From: an uncultured Bacteroidales bacterium
GTDB lineage: Bacteria > Bacteroidota > Bacteroidia > Bacteroidales > P3
NCBI GenBank assembly: GCA_905236405.1
Contig: CAJOQB010000114.1
Coordinates: 1-20,296 of the forward strand
DNA length: 20,296 nt
Direction of reading: 5' to 3'
Both the position numbers and the translations under genes were made by a program. A model generated the notes under the pieces. It was not told the DNA's origin and ran no database searches. It worked only from the letters and a program-made list of their open reading frames with translations. Of this stretch, positions 6,307-13,911 are shown one piece after another (the first letter of the stretch is position 1; each line of letters starts with the position of its first letter).

Positions 6307-8362
6307 ATTCATTGGTGGCTTCTGGAGCCTCCTCCTTGGGTGTTTCTTCCTTAGGAATCTCCTCCTTGGGCTCGTTAAGAATGCGGAGCTTGGCCTCGAG
6401 GAGTGCAAGTTGCTGGCGAGCGTTCTGTACTTTCTTTTCAAACTCGCTTTTCAGTAGGTTGGCCTGTTTGGAGTTGGAGAGGAATCCAAGATTGTTTTCC
6501 CACACGTTGATGTCGTTGCGAAGCTTTTCGATACGGTCGTGGAGCTGTGAGCGTTCGCTGCCGGAGGCACGACGGTCGCCAGCGATGTTGCGTACACGAT
6601 CGCGGAAAGCATTTTCCTCGGCCATGCGTGCAGAAATCTTCAGGTTCTCGAAGTGGGTGTCGAGTATTTTGCGGAATTCGTTGCGTAGTCTTTCCTTGTG
6701 CTCAACAGGAACGAAACCAATCTCCATCCATTGACGTTGGAAGTCTTTGATAACGCGGAGGTTCTCTTCCTTGTCTTCGCCAAACTGATATTCCTTGAGT
6801 TGGGTGAGAATGGCTTCCTTCTTGGCCAGATTCTCGTTCTCGTCGGCACGGAGATTGTTGTAGTACTCGGTCTTGCGGGCAAAGAACTCGTCGCAGGCAC
6901 CACGGAAACGTTGCCAAATCTTTTCGGAGTTGCGTTTGGCGACGGGGCCGATGGCTTTCCATTCGGACTGAAGCTTTAGCAGTTCGTCGGTGGCTTTACG
7001 CCAGTCGTCACGTTTGGCGATGGCTTCTGCTTGGAGGCAGAGGTCGATTTTCTTGTTGTAGTTCTCGGTTTGCTCGTCCTTGACGCGGCCAAAGTACTCG
7101 CGTTTACGGTTGTAGAAGTTGTCGATAGAAGACTTGAAGGTGGTCCAGATGGTCTCGTTTTGTTCACGCGGAACGGGACCAATGGTCTTCCATACTTTGA
7201 GCAGTTCGTCGAGTTGGCTGCTTACTTCGTCCCATTGACGAGTGGATGTAGGCTCCTCCGTAGTGAGTTGGGCGGCTTGTTCAACAAGGGCCTGTTTGGC
7301 AAGGAGGTTCTTCTCCATCTCGGAACGACGTTGTTCGAAGTATTCGCGATGACGGGTGCTGACCTGGTTGGCAGCATTACAGAAACGGGCCCAAATCTCG
7401 TCGTTGTGCTCTGTGGGGACGGGTCCTATCTCGTGCCACTGCTCACGCAGCGACTGCATATCTTTGAAAGCTTTGGTGATAGACGGTTCGACAATGAGTT
7501 CTTCGGCACGTTCGCACAACTGAATCTTCTGTTCGAGGTTCTTCTTCATGTCGAGCATCTTCAGTTCGCGATTGATTTTGACTTTCTCGAAGAATTGGCC
7601 TACATAGAGGTGGTAGGTCTGCCAGAGATCGTTGACACTCTCGCGAGGCACGTCGCCAATAGCTTTCCAGCGATCCTGAAGAGCGTTGAATTCGTCGTAA
7701 CTCTTCTTGATGGTGTCATCAGAGTCGACCAATTTACGCAACTCATCGATGATCTCCTGTTTCTTGTGGAGGTTCTCTTGTTTGCGAGCATCGATTTCTT
7801 CCTGATGTTTCTGACGGCGTTCACGGTACTCGTTGTAGAGGGTGCGGAACGTCTCTGCCACCACATCGTCTTTGGGCTCGTATTCGTCTTTGTTGCCACC
7901 TTCGGCAATAAATTGTTCGAAGGCTGCCTTGCGCACTTCAGCGTTGGCGGTGTTGAAGGCATTGCGGATGCTGGCCACACGGTTCTTGATTTGGGTGATG
8001 TCGCCTAAGAGGAGGTCGTGCAGGCGACTGATCAGTTCCTCGCGAGTGTTGCCGCTGTAGTCCACTTCGTGTTCGACAAAAGCCTCTTCCTTTGGGGACT
8101 CTTCGGCGGGCGATTCCTCCTGTTTGGGAGCCTCAGCCTGGTTGTCTGTTTCAGCAACAGGTTGTTCAGGAGTTGCTTCAGCAACAGGTTCCTCTGGTTG
8201 GGACGTGGTGTCCTCGTTGGTTGCCGTTTCGACCTGCTCGGTCGTGGGTGCTGTCGGCTCTTCAGCATGATTGTTTTCAGCAGAAATGTTTTCTGCCAGC
8301 TGTTGGTTGACGTTTTGCTCGGCCTGTTCGGCGGAGTTGTTCATTTCGTTCAGCTCTTCCAT
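6305..8362 (-). CDS. DUF349-repeat protein with acidic, Pro/Glu-rich N-terminus
   Basis: This protein has 685 residues. Residues 1-100 are low complexity, rich in Glu, Ala, Pro, Gln and Thr, and probably disordered. Five DUF349 repeats follow (about 196-575), each marked by a W-x-x-IG motif (Trp near 232, 309, 391, 468 and 545; spacing 77, 82, 77, 77). A helical, probably coiled-coil segment (about 578-662) and a short PKEE(I/T/A)P triplicate tail end the protein. No signal peptide or membrane segment is visible, so it should be cytoplasmic. The function of DUF349 is not established, and I assign none. Start is the ATG at 8362, about 80 nt below a good -7 element; another Met lies at residue 7. 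It converges on fabG. Confidence 0.88.
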   Translation of the reverse strand: MEELNEMNNSAEQAEQNVNQQLAENISAENNHAEEPTAPTTEQVETATNEDTTSQPEEPVAEATPEQPVAETDNQAEAPKQEESPAEESPKEEAFVEHEVDYSGNTREELISRLHDLLLGDITQIKNRVASIRNAFNTANAEVRKAAFEQFIAEGGNKDEYEPKDDVVAETFRTLYNEYRERRQKHQEEIDARKQENLHKKQEIIDELRKLVDSDDTIKKSYDEFNALQDRWKAIGDVPRESVNDLWQTYHLYVGQFFEKVKINRELKMLDMKKNLEQKIQLCERAEELIVEPSITKAFKDMQSLREQWHEIGPVPTEHNDEIWARFCNAANQVSTRHREYFEQRRSEMEKNLLAKQALVEQAAQLTTEEPTSTRQWDEVSSQLDELLKVWKTIGPVPREQNETIWTTFKSSIDNFYNRKREYFGRVKDEQTENYNKKIDLCLQAEAIAKRDDWRKATDELLKLQSEWKAIGPVAKRNSEKIWQRFRGACDEFFARKTEYYNNLRADENENLAKKEAILTQLKEYQFGEDKEENLRVIKDFQRQWMEIGFVPVEHKERLRNEFRKILDTHFENLKISARMAEENAFRDRVRNIAGDRRASGSERSQLHDRIEKLRNDINVWENNLGFLSNSKQANLLKSEFEKKVQNARQQLALLEAKLRILNEPKEEIPKEETPKEEAPEATNE

Positions 8363-8392
8363 AGCTTGTTTGACTTTAGGTTAGAATTACAA

Positions 8393-8411
8393 CTGCAACA
8401 ATAAGTTGCGG
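8393..8411 (-). promoter_or_regulatory. Small hairpin in the DUF349 mRNA leader
   Basis: Read on the minus strand, CCGCAAC and GTTGCAG (one G-T pair) enclose the loop TTATT. It lies in the predicted 5' leader between the promoter near 8449 and the ATG at 8362. It may be incidental. Confidence 0.3.
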
Positions 8412-8448
8412 CGATTGATTGGATTGCTTTGTATTTTATATATGGGTG

Positions 8449-8479
8449 CAAAAGTAGTAAAAAAAAGAAAATGAGCAAG
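8449..8479 (-). promoter_or_regulatory. Promoter of the DUF349-repeat gene
   Basis: The minus strand reads TACTTTTG at 8456-8449, a full TAnnTTTG match followed by CA. CTTG at 8479-8476, a one-base variant of the -33 TTTG, lies 19 bp upstream. The predicted leader is about 80 nt. Confidence 0.65.
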
Positions 8480-8484
8480 AATTA

Positions 8485-8518
8485 TTTGTTGTCATTTGAA
8501 AAACTTTGTGTAAATTTG
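8485..8518 (+). promoter_or_regulatory. Promoter of the radical SAM gene
   Basis: TAAATTTG at 8511-8518, followed by CA, matches the Bacteroidetes -7 consensus. TTTG at 8485-8488 can serve as the -33 with a 22-bp spacer. Transcription would start near 8525, immediately before the palindrome at 8528-8550. It is divergent from the DUF349 promoter. Confidence 0.65.
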
Positions 8519-8527
8519 CAGTCGGAA

Positions 8528-8550
8528 ACAATATAATATATTGTAACAAT
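8528..8550. promoter_or_regulatory. Operator-like overlapping palindromes at the radical SAM transcription start
   Basis: ACAATATA-A-TATATTGT (8528-8544) is a perfect 8-bp-arm palindrome. It shares its right half with ATTGT-A-ACAAT (8540-8550), so ACAAT/ATTGT appears three times in 23 bp. The position, about 10-32 bases after the -7 element and before the GTG start at 8562, is where a repressor would block transcription. The binding protein is unknown. AT-rich DNA makes chance palindromes more likely, so confidence is moderate. Confidence 0.45.
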
Positions 8551-8561
8551 TATTATATATA

Positions 8562-9485
8562 GTGACTGTGACACACTGCAATAACTGCCCTCGACAATGT
8601 GCTGCCACTCGCCGTGAGACGAGGGGCTTCTGTAACGCAGGTGACCAATTGGAGGTGGCCAGTATAGCCATCCATAGGGGAGAAGAGCCCCCGTTGAGTG
8701 GGAAGAAGGGGGTATGCAATGTGTTTTTTGCCCACTGTAATTTGCAGTGTTGCTATTGCCAAAACTATGAGATTTCGCGTGGGTCGGTGGATACAGAGAA
8801 GGTGTTCTATCATTCGATATCCGAGGTTGTGAATCGCATTCAGGAGTTGTTGCCCCAGACGGAAAACGTGGTGGGGTTAGTCTCGCCGACGCACTATGCC
8901 GACAGTGTGATTCCCTTGATTGAAGCCATCCACGACAGAGGTCTTTCGCCCACTATTGTCTATAATACCAACGGGTACGATTCGGTGGAGGTGTTGCAGC
9001 AGTTGGCTCCTTATATTGATATTTATTTGCCCGACTTCAAATATATGGACAGCGATTTGGCTTTCCGCTATTCATCGGCTGCCGATTATCCCGAGAAAGC
9101 GCAGTTGGCATTGTTGGAGATGTATTCCCAGAAAGGGGCATCATTGCCGACCGACGAGAACGATATCGCTTTTCGGGGCATGATTGTTCGCCATTTGGTG
9201 TTGCCGGGAGCGGTGCAAAACTCGATAGACTGTTTGCGGTGGTTGGCCGACAATCTGGGGACAAGGATACATATTTCACTCATGGCACAGTTTTTCCCTC
9301 CTCAAACGGTGGGACGCCTTCCTGACGAACTGAACCGCCGGTTGACAAAACAAGAATATCAGCAGGTGGTCGACGAGTTCTACCGTCTGGGATTCTCGCG
9401 AGGGTGGGTACAGGAGTTGGATTCGTCGGAACAGTTTCACCCCGATTTCTCACAACGGCAGTCCTTTCAACTAATGGAAAAATAG
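8562..9485 (+). CDS. PflA-like radical SAM protein (pyruvate formate-lyase activating enzyme-related)
   Basis: This 307-aa protein has the radical SAM CxxxCxxC cluster at Cys59, Cys63 and Cys66 (CNLQCCYC). An N-terminal Cys group (Cys6, 9, 13 and 24: CNNCPRQC, GFC) is typical of the PflX/COG1313 branch. Motifs YNTNGY and YLPDFKY belong to the TIM-barrel core. Such enzymes bind a 4Fe-4S cluster, cleave S-adenosylmethionine and often make glycyl or peptidyl radicals; the target of this branch is not known to me. No glycyl radical enzyme lies nearby. The start is GTG at 8562 (GTG at 8568 is the alternative): an in-frame TAA at 8544 excludes a longer frame, and no ATG precedes the first Cys. The 219-aa gene follows 32 bases downstream. 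Confidence 0.85.
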   Translation: MTVTHCNNCPRQCAATRRETRGFCNAGDQLEVASIAIHRGEEPPLSGKKGVCNVFFAHCNLQCCYCQNYEISRGSVDTEKVFYHSISEVVNRIQELLPQTENVVGLVSPTHYADSVIPLIEAIHDRGLSPTIVYNTNGYDSVEVLQQLAPYIDIYLPDFKYMDSDLAFRYSSAADYPEKAQLALLEMYSQKGASLPTDENDIAFRGMIVRHLVLPGAVQNSIDCLRWLADNLGTRIHISLMAQFFPPQTVGRLPDELNRRLTKQEYQQVVDEFYRLGFSRGWVQELDSSEQFHPDFSQRQSFQLMEK

Positions 9486-9517
9486 AAGTAACAACGTACA
9501 TCGAATAATAAGCAAGC

Positions 9518-10177
9518 ATGGAAAAGAAGAATGTTATTAGTCTTGGTGATTTGCAACGGCAGGAGATTGACTGTCCCGTGTTGGCTTTCAGTACCTCTTG
9601 TTATGTAACCGACTTGTCGTTGTTCCTTGATGAGATTTATTCCTTGCGTTTCGAACGTTACTGTTCCGAATTGGAAGTGACAATGCCCTCTGCAGGCAAG
9701 AATTCGGCTCGGACAGTCAAACTTCCGTTGATGCACTACGACGATTTGTCGACAAAGATACATTATTTGCTTTTCGATTTGTCGTCGGTACAGATGCCCG
9801 GTGACGCAGGCTTTGGCATCGACAAGCTGTTGGCGCTCGACGGCTTCTCCTGCACTCAACAAGCCCAGCGGATATTAGACGATTTGACGCTCCTGCAACC
9901 CAAGAAGATCATGCCTGGCGATTTCTTGGGCAGACGACGTGAAGAGTATCGTCAGACGCTGGTACGGGAGGCAATCATCAATGTCGAAGGCTATTATTTT
10001 GAGAATCCGATGTCATCGCTGAACACAACCGCACAAGCAAGTGCAAGCGCTAAACAGCGTAGACACATCGATTTTATGAACCGTTTTGTGCTGAATTGCC
10101 TACGTTCTGTTGACGATGCTTTTCAGCAGCAAGAGGAAGAGAATGAGAAGAATATAGGGGCAATAAGCTGGTGGTAA
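9518..10177 (+). CDS. Hypothetical protein, unrecognised
   Basis: This 219-aa frame starts at an ATG 32 bases after the radical SAM gene, with no terminator between, so co-transcription is likely. I recognise no family. It has no signal peptide or membrane segment, an N-terminal half of mixed sheet/helix character (LDEIYSLRFERY, KIHYLLFDLSSV), a basic GDFLGRRREEYRQ stretch near the middle, and a Gln/Glu-rich C-terminus ending in ISWW. Codon use looks like that of neighbouring genes, and the frame ends just before the pepD promoter, which supports it being real. It is probably a lineage-restricted cytoplasmic protein; the link to the radical SAM gene rests only on position. Confidence 0.7.
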   Translation: MEKKNVISLGDLQRQEIDCPVLAFSTSCYVTDLSLFLDEIYSLRFERYCSELEVTMPSAGKNSARTVKLPLMHYDDLSTKIHYLLFDLSSVQMPGDAGFGIDKLLALDGFSCTQQAQRILDDLTLLQPKKIMPGDFLGRRREEYRQTLVREAIINVEGYYFENPMSSLNTTAQASASAKQRRHIDFMNRFVLNCLRSVDDAFQQQEEENEKNIGAISWW

Positions 10178-10222
10178 CGCCGCCTGTTTTCGAAAAAGTT
10201 ACGCAAGTGTAGAAAAAATGTG

Positions 10223-10230
10223 TATCTTTG
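10223..10230 (+). promoter_or_regulatory. -7 element of the pepD promoter
   Basis: TATCTTTG followed by CA is a perfect Bacteroidetes -7 element. No convincing -33 TTTG is seen at the usual distance. The predicted leader before the pepD ATG at 10322 is about 85 nt and A/T-rich. Confidence 0.7.
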
Positions 10231-10321
10231 CAGTCGGTTTTATCGTGTGATTGTGCGAAAAATGACTACAGGCAACATCATATCATAGAAACAAATATAT
10301 TAATCATAAATATCTGACACT

Positions 10322-11794
10322 ATGAGTAAAACAAAAGAACTACAAGGTATCAAGAACCTCGAACCCAAAGAGGTATGGAACAATTTCTATCTGTTGACCC
10401 GCTGCCCTCGTCCCAGCAAACACGAGGAAGTGGTGCGTGAGTTTTTGGTGAAATGGGCCAAAGACCACAAGATTGCATGCCGCGTGGACAAGACGGGTAA
10501 CGTTATCATGAAGAAACCTGCCACCAAGGGTATGGAAGACCGTCAGCCTGTAGTGCTTCAAGCACATATGGATATGGTCCCCCAAGCTCGTGCAGGTAAA
10601 GTCCACGACTTCGAGAAAGATCCTATCGAGACCAAGATTGTCGACGGTTGGGTCTATGCATGCGACACCACCCTTGGTGCAGACGACGGTTTGGGTGTGG
10701 CTGCCGCTATGGCCATCTTAGAGTCGAATACTGTCAAGCATGGTCCTATAGAGGCTCTGTTCACTACCGACGAAGAGACGGGTATGACGGGTGCTTTCGG
10801 TTTGAAGAAAGGCGAACTGGAAGGCCGTTATCTGTTGAACCTCGACAGCGAGACCGAGGGCGAACTCTATGTGGGTTGTGCCGGTGGTATCGATGCCACG
10901 ATGACCATACCCTACAAACTTGAGAAAGCTCCCAAGGATTATACCGCTGTTCGTCTGACCATCGGAGGTCTGCAAGGCGGTCACTCGGGTATGGAAATCA
11001 ATGTGGGACGCGGTAACGCCAACAAACTCCTGTTCCGTCATCTGCGTTGGGTCGCCGAGTGTGGCATTCGTCTCTACAAAGTGGAAGGAGGCACGCTGCG
11101 TAACGCCATCCCTCGCGATGCCGAAGCTATTGTGGCTATGCCCAAAGCACACAAGGATTGTATCTTGAAAGAGTGGGACAAAGTGGCTGCTTGGGTGAAG
11201 AAAGAATTCGCCACCACCGAGCCCGACTTCTTCATGAAATATGAGACCATCCGTATGCCTCAGCAGGTGATGACCGAAGCAGACACCCAGAAGCTGATTA
11301 ACATGATGATGATTGCTCCCAACGGAGTACAGCGTATGAGTGCCGATATGGAAGGTCTGGTGGAGACTTCGCTCAATCTGGCTCGCTGCTATACCAATGG
11401 CAAGAACTTCACGTTGATGGCATTGCTCCGCAGCTCGGTGGACACCGCCAAAGAGGCTCTCGCAGAGCGTCTGGTATGTCTGGCCGAATTGGCAGGCGGC
11501 AACTGCAAACTGACGGGTGCATATCCTGGTTGGAAGCCCAACATGAAGTCGGGTCTCCTCAAGACCATGAAAGACACCTATAAGAAACTCTACAAGAAGA
11601 ACCCGCAGGTGATGGCTATTCACGCAGGTTTGGAATGTGGCCTGTTGGGTGGCAAATATCCCGAGATGGAGATGATTTCGTTCGGCCCCACCTTGAAGAG
11701 CCCCCACAGCCCCGATGAGCGTGCCAACATCGAGAGCGTGGTGAAATTCTACGACTATCTGAAGGCAGCCCTCGAGGCCATGCCCAAGAAATAA
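10322..11794 (+). CDS. pepD: Aminoacyl-histidine dipeptidase (peptidase D, M20 family)
   Basis: This 490-aa cytosolic dinuclear zinc peptidase is full length for PepD. Metal ligands and catalytic residues are in place: His82 and Asp84 (QAHMDMV), bridging Asp121 (GADDGLG), catalytic Glu151 and ligand Glu152 (TDEETGMTGA), Asp175 (NLDSE) and His462 (SPHSPDE). The lid/dimerisation domain carries GGLQGGHSGMEI. It hydrolyses Xaa-His and other dipeptides, supplying amino acids. It has its own promoter and a strong terminator, so it appears monocistronic. Start is the ATG at 10322. Nothing is unusual in the sequence. Confidence 0.95.
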   Translation: MSKTKELQGIKNLEPKEVWNNFYLLTRCPRPSKHEEVVREFLVKWAKDHKIACRVDKTGNVIMKKPATKGMEDRQPVVLQAHMDMVPQARAGKVHDFEKDPIETKIVDGWVYACDTTLGADDGLGVAAAMAILESNTVKHGPIEALFTTDEETGMTGAFGLKKGELEGRYLLNLDSETEGELYVGCAGGIDATMTIPYKLEKAPKDYTAVRLTIGGLQGGHSGMEINVGRGNANKLLFRHLRWVAECGIRLYKVEGGTLRNAIPRDAEAIVAMPKAHKDCILKEWDKVAAWVKKEFATTEPDFFMKYETIRMPQQVMTEADTQKLINMMMIAPNGVQRMSADMEGLVETSLNLARCYTNGKNFTLMALLRSSVDTAKEALAERLVCLAELAGGNCKLTGAYPGWKPNMKSGLLKTMKDTYKKLYKKNPQVMAIHAGLECGLLGGKYPEMEMISFGPTLKSPHSPDERANIESVVKFYDYLKAALEAMPKK

Positions 11795-11806
11795 TCTGTC
11801 TTCTTA

Positions 11807-11847
11807 GCAAAAGGGTGGCGGTTCTCATGAGTCGCTGCCCTTTTTTT
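11807..11847 (+). terminator. Rho-independent terminator of pepD
   Basis: AAAGGGTGGCG (11810-11820) pairs with CGCTGCCCTTT (11833-11843) with two G-T pairs. The 12-nt loop contains the palindrome CTCATGAG, and seven T follow (11841-11847). The next gene starts only about 15 bases later. Confidence 0.85.
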
Positions 11848-11861
11848 ATTTGCTTCAGCAT

Positions 11862-12836
11862 ATGATGCTCTCCATTGTCATACCTTGCTACAACGATACT
11901 GATACCTTGACCGCTTGTCTGACGCCCTATTGGGAATACCTCAAGACGGGGATGATAGAGTTGGTGCTGGTCAATGATGGAGGTGATGCTGAAGCGTTGG
12001 AGAACTTTGTTGCCACGCATTGCGCCGAAGCGGTGCCGCCTGTGAAACTGATACACCAGTCACATGCGGGAGCTTCCGTCGCACGCAATCGTGGATTGGA
12101 GGCGGCTCAAGCCGATTTCGTCTGGTTTGTCGATGCCGACGATGTGTTGGCTCCCCATACGATGGAATGGTTGGAGCCTTGTCTCTGTACAATGGATGAC
12201 GATTCCGATATTGTGAAACTCGGCCCGTTGGTGTTGGACAACGAACGTTGGCCGTTTGCCGATGTCGATCAGTCGGATGAAGTACCTGTGGAGAAGATAT
12301 TGGATGAGCGTTTTGGGGCACTTGACCATACGACCTATATCTTCCGCCGCACGTTCCTGATGGACAAAGGACTTCGCTATCCCGAGCATCATGCGTTGTT
12401 GGAGGATTCGGCTTTTGTGCTTGATGCGTTGCAGTATGTCGACCATTTGTTTTTCAACCCAACCTATTGCTATTATTGCTACAAGGTTCATCGTTCCATT
12501 CGTGGTCCTTGGAGCCGCGAGGAACAACAAGAGCGATTGAAAGATATCTTATGGTTTTTCGACCTGTTCCGTAAGACAGTCGAGAAAGACAGCAAGTTTG
12601 CATCGCTGTTCGACCATTTCTTCTGTCGCCATCTTCGAATACTGACCGTCAAAGGGTATTCATGGAGAGACTTGTGCGATTTTCGCCATCGGATGGCGGT
12701 ACCGTCGACCTTCTATTACGGCAAAAAGTCGTTGGCAATGCGGCTGTTCCAATGTCGTCTGTTCCATTATCTTTTCTTCCTCGTTTGTCAGTTATGGATT
12801 CGCACCTCGTTGTACAAACTTCGTCGACACCGTTAG
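11862..12836 (+). CDS. Family 2 glycosyltransferase (GT-A fold)
   Basis: This 324-aa protein begins MMLSIVIPCYND, the standard GT2 N-terminus. It has VNDG (37-40), GASVARNRG (70-78) and the metal-binding DADD (91-94). It would transfer a sugar from a nucleotide-sugar donor to a glycan or lipid acceptor at the inner face of the membrane. The C-terminal 40 residues are hydrophobic and basic (LFHYLFFLVCQLW), suggesting membrane association. The frame extends to a TTG at 11850, but the paired ATGs at 11862 and 11865 are better starts. It sits 15 bases past the pepD terminator T-tract with no visible promoter, which is odd. The nucleotidyltransferase gene follows after 4 bases. Donor and acceptor are unknown. 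Confidence 0.88.
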   Translation: MMLSIVIPCYNDTDTLTACLTPYWEYLKTGMIELVLVNDGGDAEALENFVATHCAEAVPPVKLIHQSHAGASVARNRGLEAAQADFVWFVDADDVLAPHTMEWLEPCLCTMDDDSDIVKLGPLVLDNERWPFADVDQSDEVPVEKILDERFGALDHTTYIFRRTFLMDKGLRYPEHHALLEDSAFVLDALQYVDHLFFNPTYCYYCYKVHRSIRGPWSREEQQERLKDILWFFDLFRKTVEKDSKFASLFDHFFCRHLRILTVKGYSWRDLCDFRHRMAVPSTFYYGKKSLAMRLFQCRLFHYLFFLVCQLWIRTSLYKLRRHR

Positions 12837-12840
12837 CACT

Positions 12841-13911
12841 ATGGCTCCTGCTAAGCAACTGATAGAAATCATCCGATTGGGCCTTTTTGAAGGGCCAACA
12901 CCCTCGGCAACGCTGAGTCAAGAACAATGGCAGCCGTTGTACGAGGAGGCTCGTGCACAGGGAGTGGTGGCGTTGTTGTATCAGAGTGTGTTGTCGTTGC
13001 CTGCCGAACAACGACCGCCGAGACCGTTGTTGTTTCATCTGGCATCGGTGGCATCGGATATCGAAAAGAATATGCAGCAACACCATCGTGTGATGATGCA
13101 ATTTGCCGAAGAGGTCTATCGGGAGTTGGGGCTGCCCACGGTGGTGGTCAAAGGGTGGTCGTTGGCCCGCTACTATTCCAAACCCTATTATCGGGAGAGT
13201 GGCGACAATGATGTCTATTTCGGAGATGCCTCTCGAAAGGTGGATGCATTGATGCGGCAACGAGGAATCGACGTAGACGGTAGTGACGAGCGTCATTCGG
13301 CCTTTTTGTACGAAGGAGTGCCGTTCGAGAACCACTCGTATCTAATGTACCCTCAGGTGGACAAAACAGACGGTTTTGTTGACCCCCAATGGGAGACGCA
13401 GGAGTTGGAGGGGCAGGTGCGAACGTTGGTGCCGGAACAGTTGGCGTTGTTTGTTGCTGCCCATGCCGATCATCATGCCATCTATCACAACGAATCGTTG
13501 CGTTTGCGTGATATGGTCGATTGGGCATTGCTCATCAGCCGTAGTGGGTTGGATTATCGTCTCTTCAACCAAATCAAACAACCCTACGATGTGGGGCGTT
13601 TTGCCGACTTGCTCACACAGTATGCCATCGAAGTGTTGGGAATCCAGCCACCCGAAGGATGGACACCTTTGTCAAAGGAGTGCATGACCGCTTTCCCAAA
13701 TATCTATTTTGTCGCACAGCCTCGTTCCCGTTTGGCATTGTCGCGGGTGGTGCGACGCAGCCGTAAGTATATCCGCTATGCAGGTGTCTACAAGGAAATC
13801 TACGGAGAGACAATGTTCCGTCGATTCTATTACAAGAATGTGGCTCACGCTGTCCGTCAATGGATAAAGCAGGAGCCACGACATCAAGGGCGGCAACGCA
13901 ACGACGACTAA
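12841..13911 (+). CDS. Nucleotidyltransferase-fold protein (NTP_transf_5-like)
   Basis: This 356-aa protein carries the signature of the uncharacterised nucleotidyltransferase family PF14907: VVVKGWSLARYY (residues 101-112), then R118-E-S-G-D122-N-D124-V, in which the two Asp would bind metal. A helical C-terminal half follows, with HADHHAIYH and an LRLRDMVDWALLI segment typical of this family. The substrate is not established for the family; members often lie beside glycosyltransferase genes. It starts 4 bases after the GT2 stop, so the two are almost certainly co-translated and may modify the same glycan or carrier (inference). The C-terminus is basic. Its TAA stop overlaps the TAG of miaA on the opposite strand. 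Confidence 0.72.
   Translation: MAPAKQLIEIIRLGLFEGPTPSATLSQEQWQPLYEEARAQGVVALLYQSVLSLPAEQRPPRPLLFHLASVASDIEKNMQQHHRVMMQFAEEVYRELGLPTVVVKGWSLARYYSKPYYRESGDNDVYFGDASRKVDALMRQRGIDVDGSDERHSAFLYEGVPFENHSYLMYPQVDKTDGFVDPQWETQELEGQVRTLVPEQLALFVAAHADHHAIYHNESLRLRDMVDWALLISRSGLDYRLFNQIKQPYDVGRFADLLTQYAIEVLGIQPPEGWTPLSKECMTAFPNIYFVAQPRSRLALSRVVRRSRKYIRYAGVYKEIYGETMFRRFYYKNVAHAVRQWIKQEPRHQGRQRNDD

Noticed and set aside
7031..8008. 325-aa open frame on + opposite the DUF349 gene
   Set aside because: Its Val/Leu/Phe-rich translation is the reverse complement of Glu/Lys-rich repeats; it is not a membrane protein gene.
10718..11707. 329-aa open frame on - opposite pepD
   Set aside because: pepD is intact with all metal ligands; the antisense translation is His/Gln-rich noise.
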